From: Clostridiales bacterium
Lineage (GTDB): Bacteria > Bacillota > Clostridia > Oscillospirales > Oscillospiraceae
NCBI GenBank assembly: GCA_004557075.1
Contig: SFEX01000012.1
Span: 1 to 54,819 of the forward strand
DNA: 54,819 nucleotides
Reading direction: 5' to 3'
Part shown: piece after piece, positions 1-6,526 of the stretch
Numbering within the stretch: position 1 is the first letter of the stretch
Layout of the letters: the number at the start of each line of letters is the position of its first letter
The notes under the pieces: model-generated
Told to the model about the DNA's origin: nothing
Database searches by the model: none
Seen by the model: the letters and a program-made list of their open reading frames with translations, nothing else
Program-made: the position numbers and the translations under genes

Positions 1-93
1 CGTAGCACCTTCCTTCAAAAATTTGTCTGCGGTAGCGTAGCCAATGCCACGGCTGCCTCCGGTGATGATTGCAACTTTATCTTTCAGTCTCAT
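1..93 (-). CDS. SDR-family oxidoreductase, N-terminal part
   Basis: The complement encodes the first 31 residues of a short-chain dehydrogenase/reductase that runs off the left edge. The N-terminal Rossmann signature is plain: KVAIITGG then SRGIGYATA, the TGxxxGIG cofactor motif shared by FabG-type 3-oxoacyl-ACP reductases and many sugar or hydroxyacid dehydrogenases. A perfect AGGAGG (101-106) lies seven bases before the ATG, so the start is secure. Substrate cannot be assigned from this fragment. It is outside the prophage and belongs to the host side of the attL junction. Confidence 0.85.
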   Translation of the reverse strand, partial: MRLKDKVAIITGGSRGIGYATADKFLKEGAT

Positions 94-100
94 AAGAATG

Positions 101-151
101 CCTCCTTGTGTTTTGTATTTGTAGTATAACCTGTTTCGGAGGCGCTCTCCG
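101..151 (-). promoter_or_regulatory. Possible promoter and dyad upstream of the SDR gene
   Basis: On the minus strand a TATACT -10-like hexamer (123-128) lies upstream of the AGGAGG. Just before it is the inverted repeat CGGAG-GCGCT-CTCCG (137-151), placed where a -35 box would be. No good -35 hexamer is visible. Dyads in this position are typical of MerR-type activated promoters, but no regulator gene is present, so this is inference. Confidence 0.35.
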
Positions 152-249
152 TGATAAAATCACATTTTTCCAAGAAGGAATGATAAAAAAATCATGCCCG
201 TGCATAAATAAAAAGTCACAGTCACGCTCCGATTTGAAGTGTAGATTCT

Positions 250-472
250 CAAAACTGGTTTTATAGGCCGGTCTGAACGTGTCAAAAAAAGGATTTTTCA
301 CATCGATGTTGCCCATCTGCTCCTTTTTAACATTCAGTGCTTTATACTCAACCAGAGCAGGGTAATCTGCACTGGCTTTACTGATAAATGAATTAATTGA
401 AAGAACTTTGTCTGCAATACCAAGCCGTTCAGCTTTACTGCGCATCCTGCGATCTTCTGTAATAAGGATGGT
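250..472 (-). pseudogene. Fragment of PIN-like/acetyltransferase-associated protein
   Basis: Reading leftwards from about 472, the frame gives an internal protein piece with motifs ILITEDRRMRSKAERLGI, INSFISKAS and NPFFDTF. These resemble the end of a PIN-like domain as found N-terminal to some GNAT proteins (recognised from memory, not searched). There is no start codon or RBS of its own: the open frame upstream of 472 is the shadow of the methylase fragment. The sequence loses family resemblance near 250. It is a remnant joined directly to another remnant. Confidence 0.4.
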
Positions 473-843
473 GCTTCTCCGCAGGTGATTTCCAGCCTGC
501 GCGAATCCACGTAGTAGCGCCACTTCTTGTTGGAAGTAAACACGATGTGGCCGGTTTCGGGATCCGTTTTGTGTATGCCTTGTTTTCTTCCAAACCACAT
601 TTCATCGATGTGGTCGTTCATCTTATCGCAGATCCAAAGCGGGGTGAACACCTCTGCGTGTTTCCGTGTCCGCCCTGACTGCTGCTCTAAAGCTTTCCGG
701 GCCCGGTTCTTTATGACACCGGAATGCTGGCCGGTGATGAGGTCAACGGTGATTTCTTTGTCCCGGTGGTAGGCTGTGCCGAGCTCGGTATAGGCGTCTG
801 TTGCCCAGATGATATTTGACTTTGTCGATTTTTCTCCCACCAT
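471..843 (-). pseudogene. Truncated restriction-modification methylase (subunit M-like) N-terminus
   Basis: About 124 residues read IWATDAYTELG, YHRDKEITVDLITG, RTRKHAEVFTPLWICDKMN, WFGRKQG, and YVDSRRLEITCGEAP. This is the conserved N-terminal block of restriction endonuclease subunit M-like proteins, which normally continue for several hundred residues into the methyltransferase domain. Family resemblance stops abruptly at the CGEAP motif near 471, where the frame runs into an unrelated PIN-like fragment. No convincing RBS precedes the ATG at 843, and a stop codon is immediately upstream. The gene is certainly non-functional as a methylase. Confidence 0.55.
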
Positions 844-848
844 TCAGG

Positions 849-882
849 CGTTACGTGGTTCAAATCCACCCACCGCTACCTT
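849..882 (+). other. tRNA 3'-end-like remnant
   Basis: The stretch contains GTGGTTCAAATCCAC, a four-pair T-arm with a TTCAAAT loop, followed by CACCGCTACC and a run of Ts. That is the layout of a tRNA T-arm, 3' acceptor strand and transcription stop. No 5' half is present upstream. The antisense reading yields the GGFEP string that is a frequent false-ORF signature of tRNA ends. It could be the relic attachment site of an older integrated element. Confidence 0.4.
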
Positions 883-947
883 TTTCCGACTACTTTGCTC
901 AGTTAATTTGAAGTAAAAGGTGCGCGGGATTTTTGGCCTGAAAACGC

Positions 948-1007
948 AGAAAACCGGCCTCAGTCTGGCTGTAATCGCCATTCCGAAGCCGGTTTTCTCT
1001 GATTTTT
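948..1007 (+). terminator. Long-loop inverted repeat, possible terminator
   Basis: AGAAAACCGGC (948-958) pairs with GCCGGTTTTCT (988-998), and GATTTTTC follows. The loop is about 29 nt, so this is a weaker candidate than a compact hairpin. It lies between the tRNA-like remnant and the prophage, with no intact gene to serve. Confidence 0.35.
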
Positions 1008-1043
1008 CAGTATTTTTCCTTGTTTCAGCCTTAAAAGCAAGAA

Positions 1044-1080
1044 AATTGCCTGATTTATCCGGTAGACAAATCAGGCAATT
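1044..1080 (-). terminator. Stranded native terminator of tRNA-Gln
   Basis: AATTGCCTGATTT (1044-1056) and AAATCAGGCAATT (1068-1080) form a perfect 13-bp stem. On the minus strand it is followed by TTTCTTGC. It lies four bases beyond the 24-bp copy of the tRNA-Gln 3' end at 1084-1107, in the orientation of the tRNA. It therefore looks like the terminator that followed tRNA-Gln before prophage insertion moved the gene body 31.5 kb away. Confidence 0.7.
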
Positions 1081-1083
1081 ACT

Positions 1084-1107
1084 TTGGCAGCGGATGAAGG
1101 ATTCGAA
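1084..1107. repeat. attL core: copy of tRNA-Gln 3' end
   Basis: These 24 bp (beginning TTGGCAGCGGATGAAGG) are identical to 32591-32614, which forms the 3' end of the tRNA-Gln gene. Similarity stops on both sides. Only the tRNA end is present here, as expected for the junction carrying the displaced 3' fragment after integration into a tRNA gene. Confidence 0.85.
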
Positions 1108-1120
1108 TTCCCGCCGTGAG

Positions 1121-1204
1121 CAGAAATACATTGAAATAGATGCTTTTTCTTCCTCCGGCTTGCCGTTTTTCGGTTATTTCTGAATTAATCAGAAATACAT
1201 CGAA
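1121..1204. repeat. 15-bp direct repeat and hairpin in the attL arm
   Basis: CAGAAATACATTGAA (1121-1135) recurs with one difference at 1190-1204. The second copy overlaps an inverted repeat ATTTCTGA-ATTAA-TCAGAAAT (1176-1196). The position between the core and the arm-type repeats suggests binding sites for excisionase or host bending proteins. Function is inferred. Confidence 0.45.
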
Positions 1205-1209
1205 TACCC

Positions 1210-1232
1210 ATAAGGGAAAAAATAAGGGAAAA
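1210..1232. repeat. Left arm-type integrase sites (two direct repeats)
   Basis: ATAAGGGAAAA occurs at 1210-1220 and 1222-1232, exactly 12 bp apart. The same pair, in the same orientation and spacing, lies at 32511-32533 next to the integrase. A degenerate ATTAAGGG follows at 1236. Paired arm repeats on both sides of the core are how tyrosine integrases with an N-terminal arm-binding domain are held on attP. Confidence 0.7.
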
Positions 1233-1462
1233 TTTATTAAGGGTTATTAATCATGCAGACATTATCTCTCTACTTTGTAATTCTAAAAAACTGATTAGAT
1301 GGTAGTTGTGCTACAATGGTAACATCTCTCTTGAACTATTTACAATCTATCCGCTAAATGTGGGCAAGACCGGTATATTATTCAATGGCAACACTATAGC
1401 GGGTTCATATTCCGTTGCTCCATCTTGACTGCGAAATTCCAAATACTCCAATAGCTTAGAAG
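1233..1462. other. Intergenic stretch without recognisable gene
   Basis: Between the arm repeats and the Abi-gene terminator no ORF with an RBS is visible on either strand. The sequence is AT-rich and only weakly self-complementary by eye. Abi_2-family genes are sometimes accompanied by a structured non-coding RNA (abiF motif), so this interval is a place to search, but I cannot show such a structure. Confidence 0.4.
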
Positions 1463-1491
1463 AAAAAAGAACCAGTGCAGGCACCGGTTCT
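1463..1491 (-). terminator. Rho-independent terminator of the Abi/2TM-beta cargo
   Basis: On the minus strand AGAACCGGTGC pairs with GCACTGGTTCT (one G-U) across a two-base loop, followed by TTTTTC. It sits 33 bases after the stop of the Abi-like gene and closes the two-gene cargo unit. Confidence 0.8.
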
Positions 1492-1524
1492 CCAAATATT
1501 ATTTACACACAATTCATTTTGCGC

Positions 1525-2487
1525 TTATTTATAATAACAAATAGCATCGCATTTGTCAAGACTTTTTAAATAAATTTCAACCGTATTTAACATAAATTGA
1601 TATACTGAACATAATCTTGTGTTTTTATCATAGAACTCTCTGTGCTCTAAGCACCTACCCTTCATAAAGCTTAGGATATGCTCAAGCGTGCTTTCTGCGT
1701 TTAAAGATGGTCGAATCTTGCAGTAAGAATGTATTAGACTGCACATATCACTTATAACGGTTCTCGACAAGTTTGTGTCAAGATTTCTATGTTTAATTCC
1801 CTTACTCCCTAAGAAAGCGCGCACAATAATATTATTTTTGCAAAGAGTCAATTTCTCAGATGCCACTTCAGATATTCTGCATAAAACTGCGTTATTATGT
1901 GCCGCAGCATTACGCAGAATCCTAATTGAGTCCAGAAAGGGTTCAATTGCTCTAATGCTGCTTTCGCAAAGATCAGAAGATTTTTTATCGTATACATACT
2001 TCACAAATCTCTGCAATGTTCCAAAGCTCACGATTTCTAAGAAAGTATTTAGATCCGTTTCACCCACATTTTTGACTTTTAGTCCATTTTGGGATAAGAC
2101 ATTTACGTTATCTTCGCTATATGCATTTTGTATAAATTCTGAATCCGTTGCTACGAAATCACTCACGATAGAACTATTCCACTCGTATTTGTTAATATCT
2201 GAAATTATTATAGTTTTCAACGCTTGCTCAACATCTAAGCACATCACCATAATTATCTTTCTAACTTCAGAGTCAATGCATGCGATATCATATAAATACG
2301 AAAAGTCCAGACTAACAAAACGCCCTGCTTTGTCTGTTGAAGTATAAATATCAAACAGGCTGGAATATTCCATCAATTTATTGTATGCGTATTCTCGTTT
2401 CATTATACGCTCAGCACTGTCTTTTGTTATATGGTTAAATGAAATTCCCAAATTAATCATTTGAGCAATTTGATCTAACTCTGACAT
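1525..2487 (-). CDS. Abi_2-family (AbiD/AbiF-like) HEPN protein
   Basis: 320 residues. The N-terminal half has the AbiD/AbiF layout: ITKDSAERIMKREYAYNKL, then SLDFSYLYDIACIDSEVR, then VEQALKTIIISDINKY. The second half carries LRNAAAHN (about residues 193-200), the RxxxxH signature of HEPN ribonucleases, at the place where Abi_2 proteins have RNxxAH. The family aborts phage infection, probably by RNA cleavage. A strong GAGGAGGAG RBS precedes the ATG at 2487, which overlaps the end of the upstream gene by 13 bases, so translation is coupled. The gene is much more AT-rich than the phage structural genes, as expected of imported cargo. Family fairly sure; target unknown. Confidence 0.75.
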   Translation of the reverse strand: MSELDQIAQMINLGISFNHITKDSAERIMKREYAYNKLMEYSSLFDIYTSTDKAGRFVSLDFSYLYDIACIDSEVRKIIMVMCLDVEQALKTIIISDINKYEWNSSIVSDFVATDSEFIQNAYSEDNVNVLSQNGLKVKNVGETDLNTFLEIVSFGTLQRFVKYVYDKKSSDLCESSIRAIEPFLDSIRILRNAAAHNNAVLCRISEVASEKLTLCKNNIIVRAFLGSKGIKHRNLDTNLSRTVISDMCSLIHSYCKIRPSLNAESTLEHILSFMKGRCLEHREFYDKNTRLCSVYQFMLNTVEIYLKSLDKCDAICYYK

Positions 2488-3158
2488 TCAGTCTCCTCCT
2501 CGCTACTATAGTCATTCATACCATCTCTTTCATATTTCCCCAGCAGTTCTGGTCCAAAATAATTCACTTCAACCTTTCCTTTTGTTGGTCCGTCCGTAAA
2601 GTACACTCCTGTTATTTCATCTCCTCGATCTGCTTTTAAAAAATTTGAGCCTAATGACAAAATTGTTACACCTGTATAGGGCTTACTTCTCAATGTTTCA
2701 TCAGTCTCGTTAAGACTTCTAACTCCGTTCCAAGTAAATTTCAAAAAACACTCAGTGCAGTTAGAGCAGATACCTACAAGCACGCTATGTGATATGCTAT
2801 TATTATCCTGATAGGTAATGCAGCTTATACTATTATATGTTTGTTTCACCTCAAGCACATATCTATGTTTTTTCCCATCTGTGCTTTCCTTCTCTCGCTG
2901 GTAGTACCCTTCCCATCTGCCAGATATATTAGGAATACCTACAATTTTTTGAAAAATCTTAATTTTCCACAACACGTGATTCCATAAATACCATACAGCA
3001 GTTGTAGTAAAAGATGAGTATCCTATAAACGACATAAAATTTTCAGCATTTATGGGCTTCTTGCCTAATAACAGATAATATATTATTCCGACAACTGTAA
3101 CAGAAAATATAGTTATGTAGATCAACATTTTTTCTGTTTTTCCCTCAAGCTTTTGCAT
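2475..3158 (-). CDS. Two-TM, beta-rich Cap15-like (S-2TMbeta) effector protein
   Basis: 227 residues from the ATG at 3158. This start is chosen because AGGGGGAG precedes it and because a promoter occupies 3190-3218, inside the longer open frame. Two hydrophobic segments (about 12-31 and 44-64) are followed by a beta-rich domain opening with ISGRWEGYYQ and ending with GVYFTDGPTKGKVEV and GKYERD. This matches the plan of Cap15-type 2TM-beta effectors of CBASS and the related 2TM-beta proteins of Panoptes, in which a beta-barrel senses a nucleotide and the TM helices damage the inner membrane (family knowledge; identification by eye). No nucleotidyltransferase gene is nearby. Instead it is coupled to an Abi_2/HEPN gene. 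Confidence 0.6.
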   Translation of the reverse strand: MQKLEGKTEKMLIYITIFSVTVVGIIYYLLLGKKPINAENFMSFIGYSSFTTTAVWYLWNHVLWKIKIFQKIVGIPNISGRWEGYYQREKESTDGKKHRYVLEVKQTYNSISCITYQDNNSISHSVLVGICSNCTECFLKFTWNGVRSLNETDETLRSKPYTGVTILSLGSNFLKADRGDEITGVYFTDGPTKGKVEVNYFGPELLGKYERDGMNDYSSEEETECQS

Positions 3159-3189
3159 ATTTCTCCCCCTTCCTCTTCCTCTCTTGCAA

Positions 3190-3218
3190 AATATAACAAA
3201 GACATTTTGTAATTTCAA
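3190..3218 (-). promoter_or_regulatory. Sigma-A promoter of the defence-like cargo
   Basis: On the minus strand TTGAAA (3213-3218) is separated by exactly 17 bp from TATATT (3190-3195), about 32 bases before the chosen ATG. A perfect 16-bp palindrome ATCCAAAATTTTGGAT (3266-3281) lies upstream and could be a regulator site. The unit is thus separate from the late operon, which terminates at 3353-3388. Confidence 0.7.
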
Positions 3219-3352
3219 GGGTTATGAATCAATTAGCAAAAATTCGTGTAATCTGTCAATAAGTCATCCAAAATTTTGGATAAACATACTATTGACCATC
3301 TGATTAAAAAGCGCTTAAAATTGTATCCTACAACAAATAGTTTCTATCACAT

Positions 3353-3388
3353 TCAAAAATTGCCCCGGAGATATCCTCCGGGGCAATT
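3353..3388 (-). terminator. Terminator of the phage late operon
   Basis: AATTGCCCCGGAG (3358-3370) and CTCCGGGGCAATT (3376-3388) form a 13-bp stem. On the minus strand a T-run follows (3355-3359). It begins eight bases after the holin stop codon. Confidence 0.9.
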
Positions 3389-3395
3389 ACTCATA

Positions 3396-3851
3396 TTACT
3401 CGTTTTTATCTGCCGCGTTTTTGAGCGCGGCGATTTTATTTGTCAGCCACTTGGGAACCGGTGCGCCGAGCTTTTCTGCGTTTTCTATGATGCTGCCGAG
3501 TTCCGTGAACAGATACCAACAGGCCACGACCGGCAGGATCAGCGTTGTATACTCAAATGGCAGCGTGATGCCTATTCCGCCGTGGACGACTGCATAGATG
3601 CCGAGATCGAGCAGCGCCGCTACCAGTACCGCCGTGATACTGCCGAGCTTGTGCCAGAGCCCCTGACGGGCCTGTGCGCTGCTCCACTCCCCCGCCTTAC
3701 ATGCGGCGGCCGTGCCGGTGGCATAGTCGATTACCATGGCCGCGACCCACAGCACGAGGAGCACACCCTGCCAGCCGATGAGCGCCGTAACGAAGGCGAT
3801 TGCGCCTGTTACGGCGGCTTTTATCTCTACTGCCTTATCAGGTACATTCAT
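3396..3851 (-). CDS. Phage holin
   Basis: 151 residues with hydrophobic segments at about 11-40, 68-90 and 98-115, and a charged C-terminal tail. The motifs GWQGVLLVLWVAAMVIDYAT and GIGITLPFEYTTLILP-like spacing are those of the LL-H/TcdE-like phage holin family, which opens the membrane to release the endolysin. Its start overlaps the stop of the endolysin gene by four bases (ATGA type), and it is the last gene of the late operon, the usual position. The C-terminal AEKLGAPVPKWL stretch is also common in this family. Confidence 0.85.
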   Translation of the reverse strand: MNVPDKAVEIKAAVTGAIAFVTALIGWQGVLLVLWVAAMVIDYATGTAAACKAGEWSSAQARQGLWHKLGSITAVLVAALLDLGIYAVVHGGIGITLPFEYTTLILPVVACWYLFTELGSIIENAEKLGAPVPKWLTNKIAALKNAADKNE

Positions 3852-4678
3852 TTATCAGCCCTCCTTAATGCCTGCTGAATGCGCTCTATAAGCAGATTAA
3901 TTTTCTCAATGAGAGCATTGATCTGCTTGTCGGTGTAGCGCTTGCCGATAACAACACCTTTTATAGCGTCATATGGCATGTTGATGTCGTCAGGGTTATC
4001 GGCGTATGCCGTGCCGCCGTTTATGGCCTCGCAGTCGAGTAGCTCTCTCACTTCGGCCTTGAGGGCTTCCGGCACAGCGCCAATATCCTTGATGGTCCTG
4101 AGCTTCGCCTCGACGCGCTCGTCTACGAGCTTTATTAATTCGTCTTTGGTCATATCAATTTCCTCCTGTGTTGAATAATAAGGTCTTCCGAACCCGTATA
4201 CCGTGCCGTCCAGCTTCCGCTGAACGCGCTTTACCATGTTTCCGGCATTGCCCTCAATGGTTGTGAAAGTTCTGCCGCTCACGCTTTCGACAAGCCCTGT
4301 GTGACAGGGCGCACCGTCGCTGCCGCGCTGGAAATACTGGTCTCCCGCCTTAGGGGAGCTGAACAGTCTGCCGGCGGCTTTGTAATACCCCGCCCACGCG
4401 GTACAGCTCGCGCCGTAGTCGCCGGTGAGGCAGAGTATGCGCTTAGCCTCAGCGCCGCACTGCCGCCAGAAGCACCACGCCACAAAGCTTGTACACCATT
4501 CGTAGCCCTGTTTGGCGTTATTCCAGAAGCGCGCCGCGTCAAGCTCGGCCTGAAACATGGTGTAATTACCCTTGCCTGCATTACCCCCAAAGCTGTACAA
4601 ATCGTTATTGCTGGCTTTTTCTCTGTAGCCTATGTACTTTGCCGCAAGGTCTAAGACCTGCTTTGGTGTTATGTTCAT
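3848..4678 (-). CDS. Endolysin with CHAP domain
   Basis: 276 residues. Residues 1-165 form a CHAP amidase/peptidase domain: catalytic Cys in YEWCTSFVAW, His in APCHTGLVE, and the IEGN motif that supplies the third polar residue. The C-terminal part (about 176-276) contains KDELIKLVDERVEAKL, NMPYDAIKGVVIG and a helical end; similar tails occur in clostridial phage lysins as targeting or assembly regions. No signal peptide, so export relies on the adjacent holin. The start overlaps the upstream tail gene by four bases. Confidence 0.9.
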   Translation of the reverse strand: MNITPKQVLDLAAKYIGYREKASNNDLYSFGGNAGKGNYTMFQAELDAARFWNNAKQGYEWCTSFVAWCFWRQCGAEAKRILCLTGDYGASCTAWAGYYKAAGRLFSSPKAGDQYFQRGSDGAPCHTGLVESVSGRTFTTIEGNAGNMVKRVQRKLDGTVYGFGRPYYSTQEEIDMTKDELIKLVDERVEAKLRTIKDIGAVPEALKAEVRELLDCEAINGGTAYADNPDDINMPYDAIKGVVIGKRYTDKQINALIEKINLLIERIQQALRRADK

Positions 4679-5502
4679 TCGCTTACCTCCTCAAATTTAT
4701 AGTTCCCATTTTGCATCTCGGTTTTGTAGCTGTTATCGGTCTGCAAAACCCATTCGCCGTTAATTTTTTTATAGACATCCTGAGCCTCTGCCCACTGGCC
4801 GCCTGCCCTGGCATATGCGCCTGTGCCGGTAACTTCCCGCGTTGCTTTTGCATACAGCGTCAGATCAGCGGCGGCTGTAGTATAGCTCTGGCTTGTTGAC
4901 ACAAGCTGTGTGCACGCGGCATCGGAGTACCAACCGTGCCATGTTGCGCCCGGTTTTACGGTCGCTGTGAACGTTACGCTTTCGCCCTGATATGGTGCGG
5001 CGTTTGAAACTGAGGTATTGGCAATGCCGTTGCCTGCCGCATTAGCCGCGCAGGAGTATTGATAGAAATACAGCCCTATGATACAGCTTGTAATGTGGTA
5101 GGCTTGCGAATTGTATCGAACATTGAAGTCCCACTCAAACGCATTGCTGAATGCCACATTATCTGCGGGGATATTATCAAGCGCTTTTTCAGACTCGCCA
5201 CGGGAAAAACTTCCGCTATGCCGAACAATGTCGCCTATTTTAAGACTGACCGTCATACTACCGCCCGCCATCGTCTCATAGCCGCCATTCATAACGCTTT
5301 TTACCTTGTGCGCTATTGCCGCAGCAGTGGGAAACAGTTGCGATTTGCCCTCGTCTTTCAGTGCCGCAGAACCAGTGGTGCCACCGTCAAAGTACTTTCT
5401 AAAAGCCTTACCACTCTCGCTCAGCTCGAGGGCGTTAGCCGTACAGATTGCTGAGGCGTTATCGGCATTTATTAAAAGCTCTCTGTATACTTCTTGCGCC
5501 AC
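4675..5502 (-). CDS. Tail/baseplate protein with InlB-like repeat
   Basis: 275 residues. The first 160 residues are typical of phage tail fibre or baseplate accessory proteins and contain no enzyme motif. Residues 165-215 form a single Listeria-Bacteroides (InlB B) type repeat: SVTFTATVKPGATWHGWYSD then LTLYAKAT. The C-terminus (GGQWAEAQDVYKKINGEWV) is a short motif widespread at the ends of clostridial phage tail proteins. It lies between the small structural genes and the endolysin, suggesting a receptor-binding or decoration role. Function inferred from position. Confidence 0.65.
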   Translation of the reverse strand: MAQEVYRELLINADNASAICTANALELSESGKAFRKYFDGGTTGSAALKDEGKSQLFPTAAAIAHKVKSVMNGGYETMAGGSMTVSLKIGDIVRHSGSFSRGESEKALDNIPADNVAFSNAFEWDFNVRYNSQAYHITSCIIGLYFYQYSCAANAAGNGIANTSVSNAAPYQGESVTFTATVKPGATWHGWYSDAACTQLVSTSQSYTTAAADLTLYAKATREVTGTGAYARAGGQWAEAQDVYKKINGEWVLQTDNSYKTEMQNGNYKFEEVSE

Positions 5503-5508
5503 CGGCTA

Positions 5509-5727
5509 TCACCCCATATCAAAATAGATATCACCGTCCGTGCCCAAGCTTGCAGGCGGTGCGCCACTACCGGCGTAGACCGTGGCAAAGGTCACATTGC
5601 CCACAATGAGAGCACCTGACTTGTCGTGCGCAGTCACGCCGTCAAGCAGCTTGTCCGAGGCAACAGTGTCGCCTGTCAGGTCGATCAATACCGTGCCATC
5701 GGAAAGCTGTACCTTGTTGTTTTCCAT
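5509..5727 (-). CDS. Small phage structural protein (DGTVLIDLTGDT family)
   Basis: 72 residues. The N-terminal 45 residues (DGTVLIDLTGDTVASDKLL, AHDKSGALIVGNVTF) are a close paralogue of the start of the next gene upstream. The C-terminus YAGSGAPPASLGTDGDIYFD is a motif found at the ends of many phage tail fibre proteins. It probably belongs to the baseplate or tail fibre complex. Its start is four bases after the point where the unbroken upstream gene would end. Confidence 0.6.
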   Translation of the reverse strand: MENNKVQLSDGTVLIDLTGDTVASDKLLDGVTAHDKSGALIVGNVTFATVYAGSGAPPASLGTDGDIYFDMG

Positions 5728-5731
5728 GGCG

Positions 5732-6252
5732 TCAACCTATCGTAACGGTCCTGCCGCCTGCGGCATTATCCGCATATGCTACGGGGATAGCGGCGATGGA
5801 ACAGCGGACAGATAGTCATAACCTGCATCCGGCTGTATAGTCTGCTGGGTAAAGCTCGGCGTTGCGCTCTTAGCCTGAGCATTTATGCTCTCGCCGCCGT
5901 ATGTGCCGGTGACGCCCAACAACGCGACGCCTGCTTTGATATTGCCGGGGATGATCTTGGATTTTTCACCCGCGCTTATGCCGACTTTGCCCGAGCCGTC
6001 GTGAAATCCCTGCGGGATAGTGTGCAGCGCCCCGCGTGCATGAGCGGTCTTGCCCACAAGTATCTCAGCGACGGCAGCGGTATCTTCGCTGGTGTCGGCG
6101 TCAAATGTGTTGGTGCCGGTTACAGGCGCGCCGGATTTGTCATGGAAAGTGTAACCGCTCAAAACGTGGGCAGGATCGGCGGTGTCGCCGGAAAGGTCAA
6201 TCAGCACCGTTCCATCTCCAAGTACGATTTTATTGTTATATTCATTCGCCAT
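5732..6252 (-). pseudogene. Phage structural protein with a 3' frameshift
   Basis: The frame from 6252 ends at 5779 after 157 residues with an atypical tail (AVPSPLSP). Shifting by -1 near 5794 gives SIAAIPVAYADNAAGG and RTVTIG, ending at 5732. That is exactly the C-terminal module expected, as the neighbouring gene ends VSNASGGKTVYIGG. Loss of one T in a GTTT stretch explains it. The first 45 residues parallel the gene at 5509-5727. No strong slippery heptamer is visible, so a mutation or sequencing error is likelier than programmed shifting. The truncated product may still assemble. Confidence 0.65.
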
Positions 6253-6526
6253 AAATTACTCCTCCAATATATACTGTCTTGCCGCCGGAAGCGTTGGATA
6301 CGCGTTGTACCTCGATAGCGTCTACGGTAACGTCGTCGATCAGCATTTTGCCTTTTGTCGCTAATATCTGCCCCGTGAAGTCCGGTTCCACGGTATACGC
6401 GCCACTGTATACCTCAACGTCGCCCCCGCTTATCTCGTGCAGCGTTCCGAAGTCTGCCGCGAACTCCGGGGAATCTAAAGCGACTTCAAATGCGCTGAGC
6501 AGGTCGAACTTAACGTTAAGCTCCAT
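6242..6526 (-). CDS. Small phage structural protein
   Basis: 94 residues, no catalytic motif. It ends VSNASGGKTVYIGGVIYGE, the short Gly-rich module shared with neighbouring tail genes. The start overlaps the stop of the preceding gene (TGATG) and its own end overlaps the next start. It lies in the baseplate cluster downstream of the tip protein, so a role in the distal tail is inferred. Confidence 0.6.
   Translation of the reverse strand: MELNVKFDLLSAFEVALDSPEFAADFGTLHEISGGDVEVYSGAYTVEPDFTGQILATKGKMLIDDVTVDAIEVQRVSNASGGKTVYIGGVIYGE

Noticed and set aside
77..598. 173-codon frame treated as one gene
   Set aside because: Its first 42 codons are a shadow of the methylase fragment; only the middle resembles a protein family, so it is described as a remnant.
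844..1131. 95-codon minus strand open frame
   Set aside because: It runs through two hairpins, the att core and the tRNA-like remnant; its GGFEP end is a known artefact of reading tRNA ends antisense.
2475..3158. Classical CBASS operon
   Set aside because: No CD-NTase, Cap2/Cap3 or other CBASS gene is present on either side; only the effector-like protein is seen.
3159..3218. 20-residue N-terminal extension of the 2TM-beta protein
   Set aside because: It covers the promoter -10/-35 and is not preceded by an RBS; the ATG at 3158 has one.
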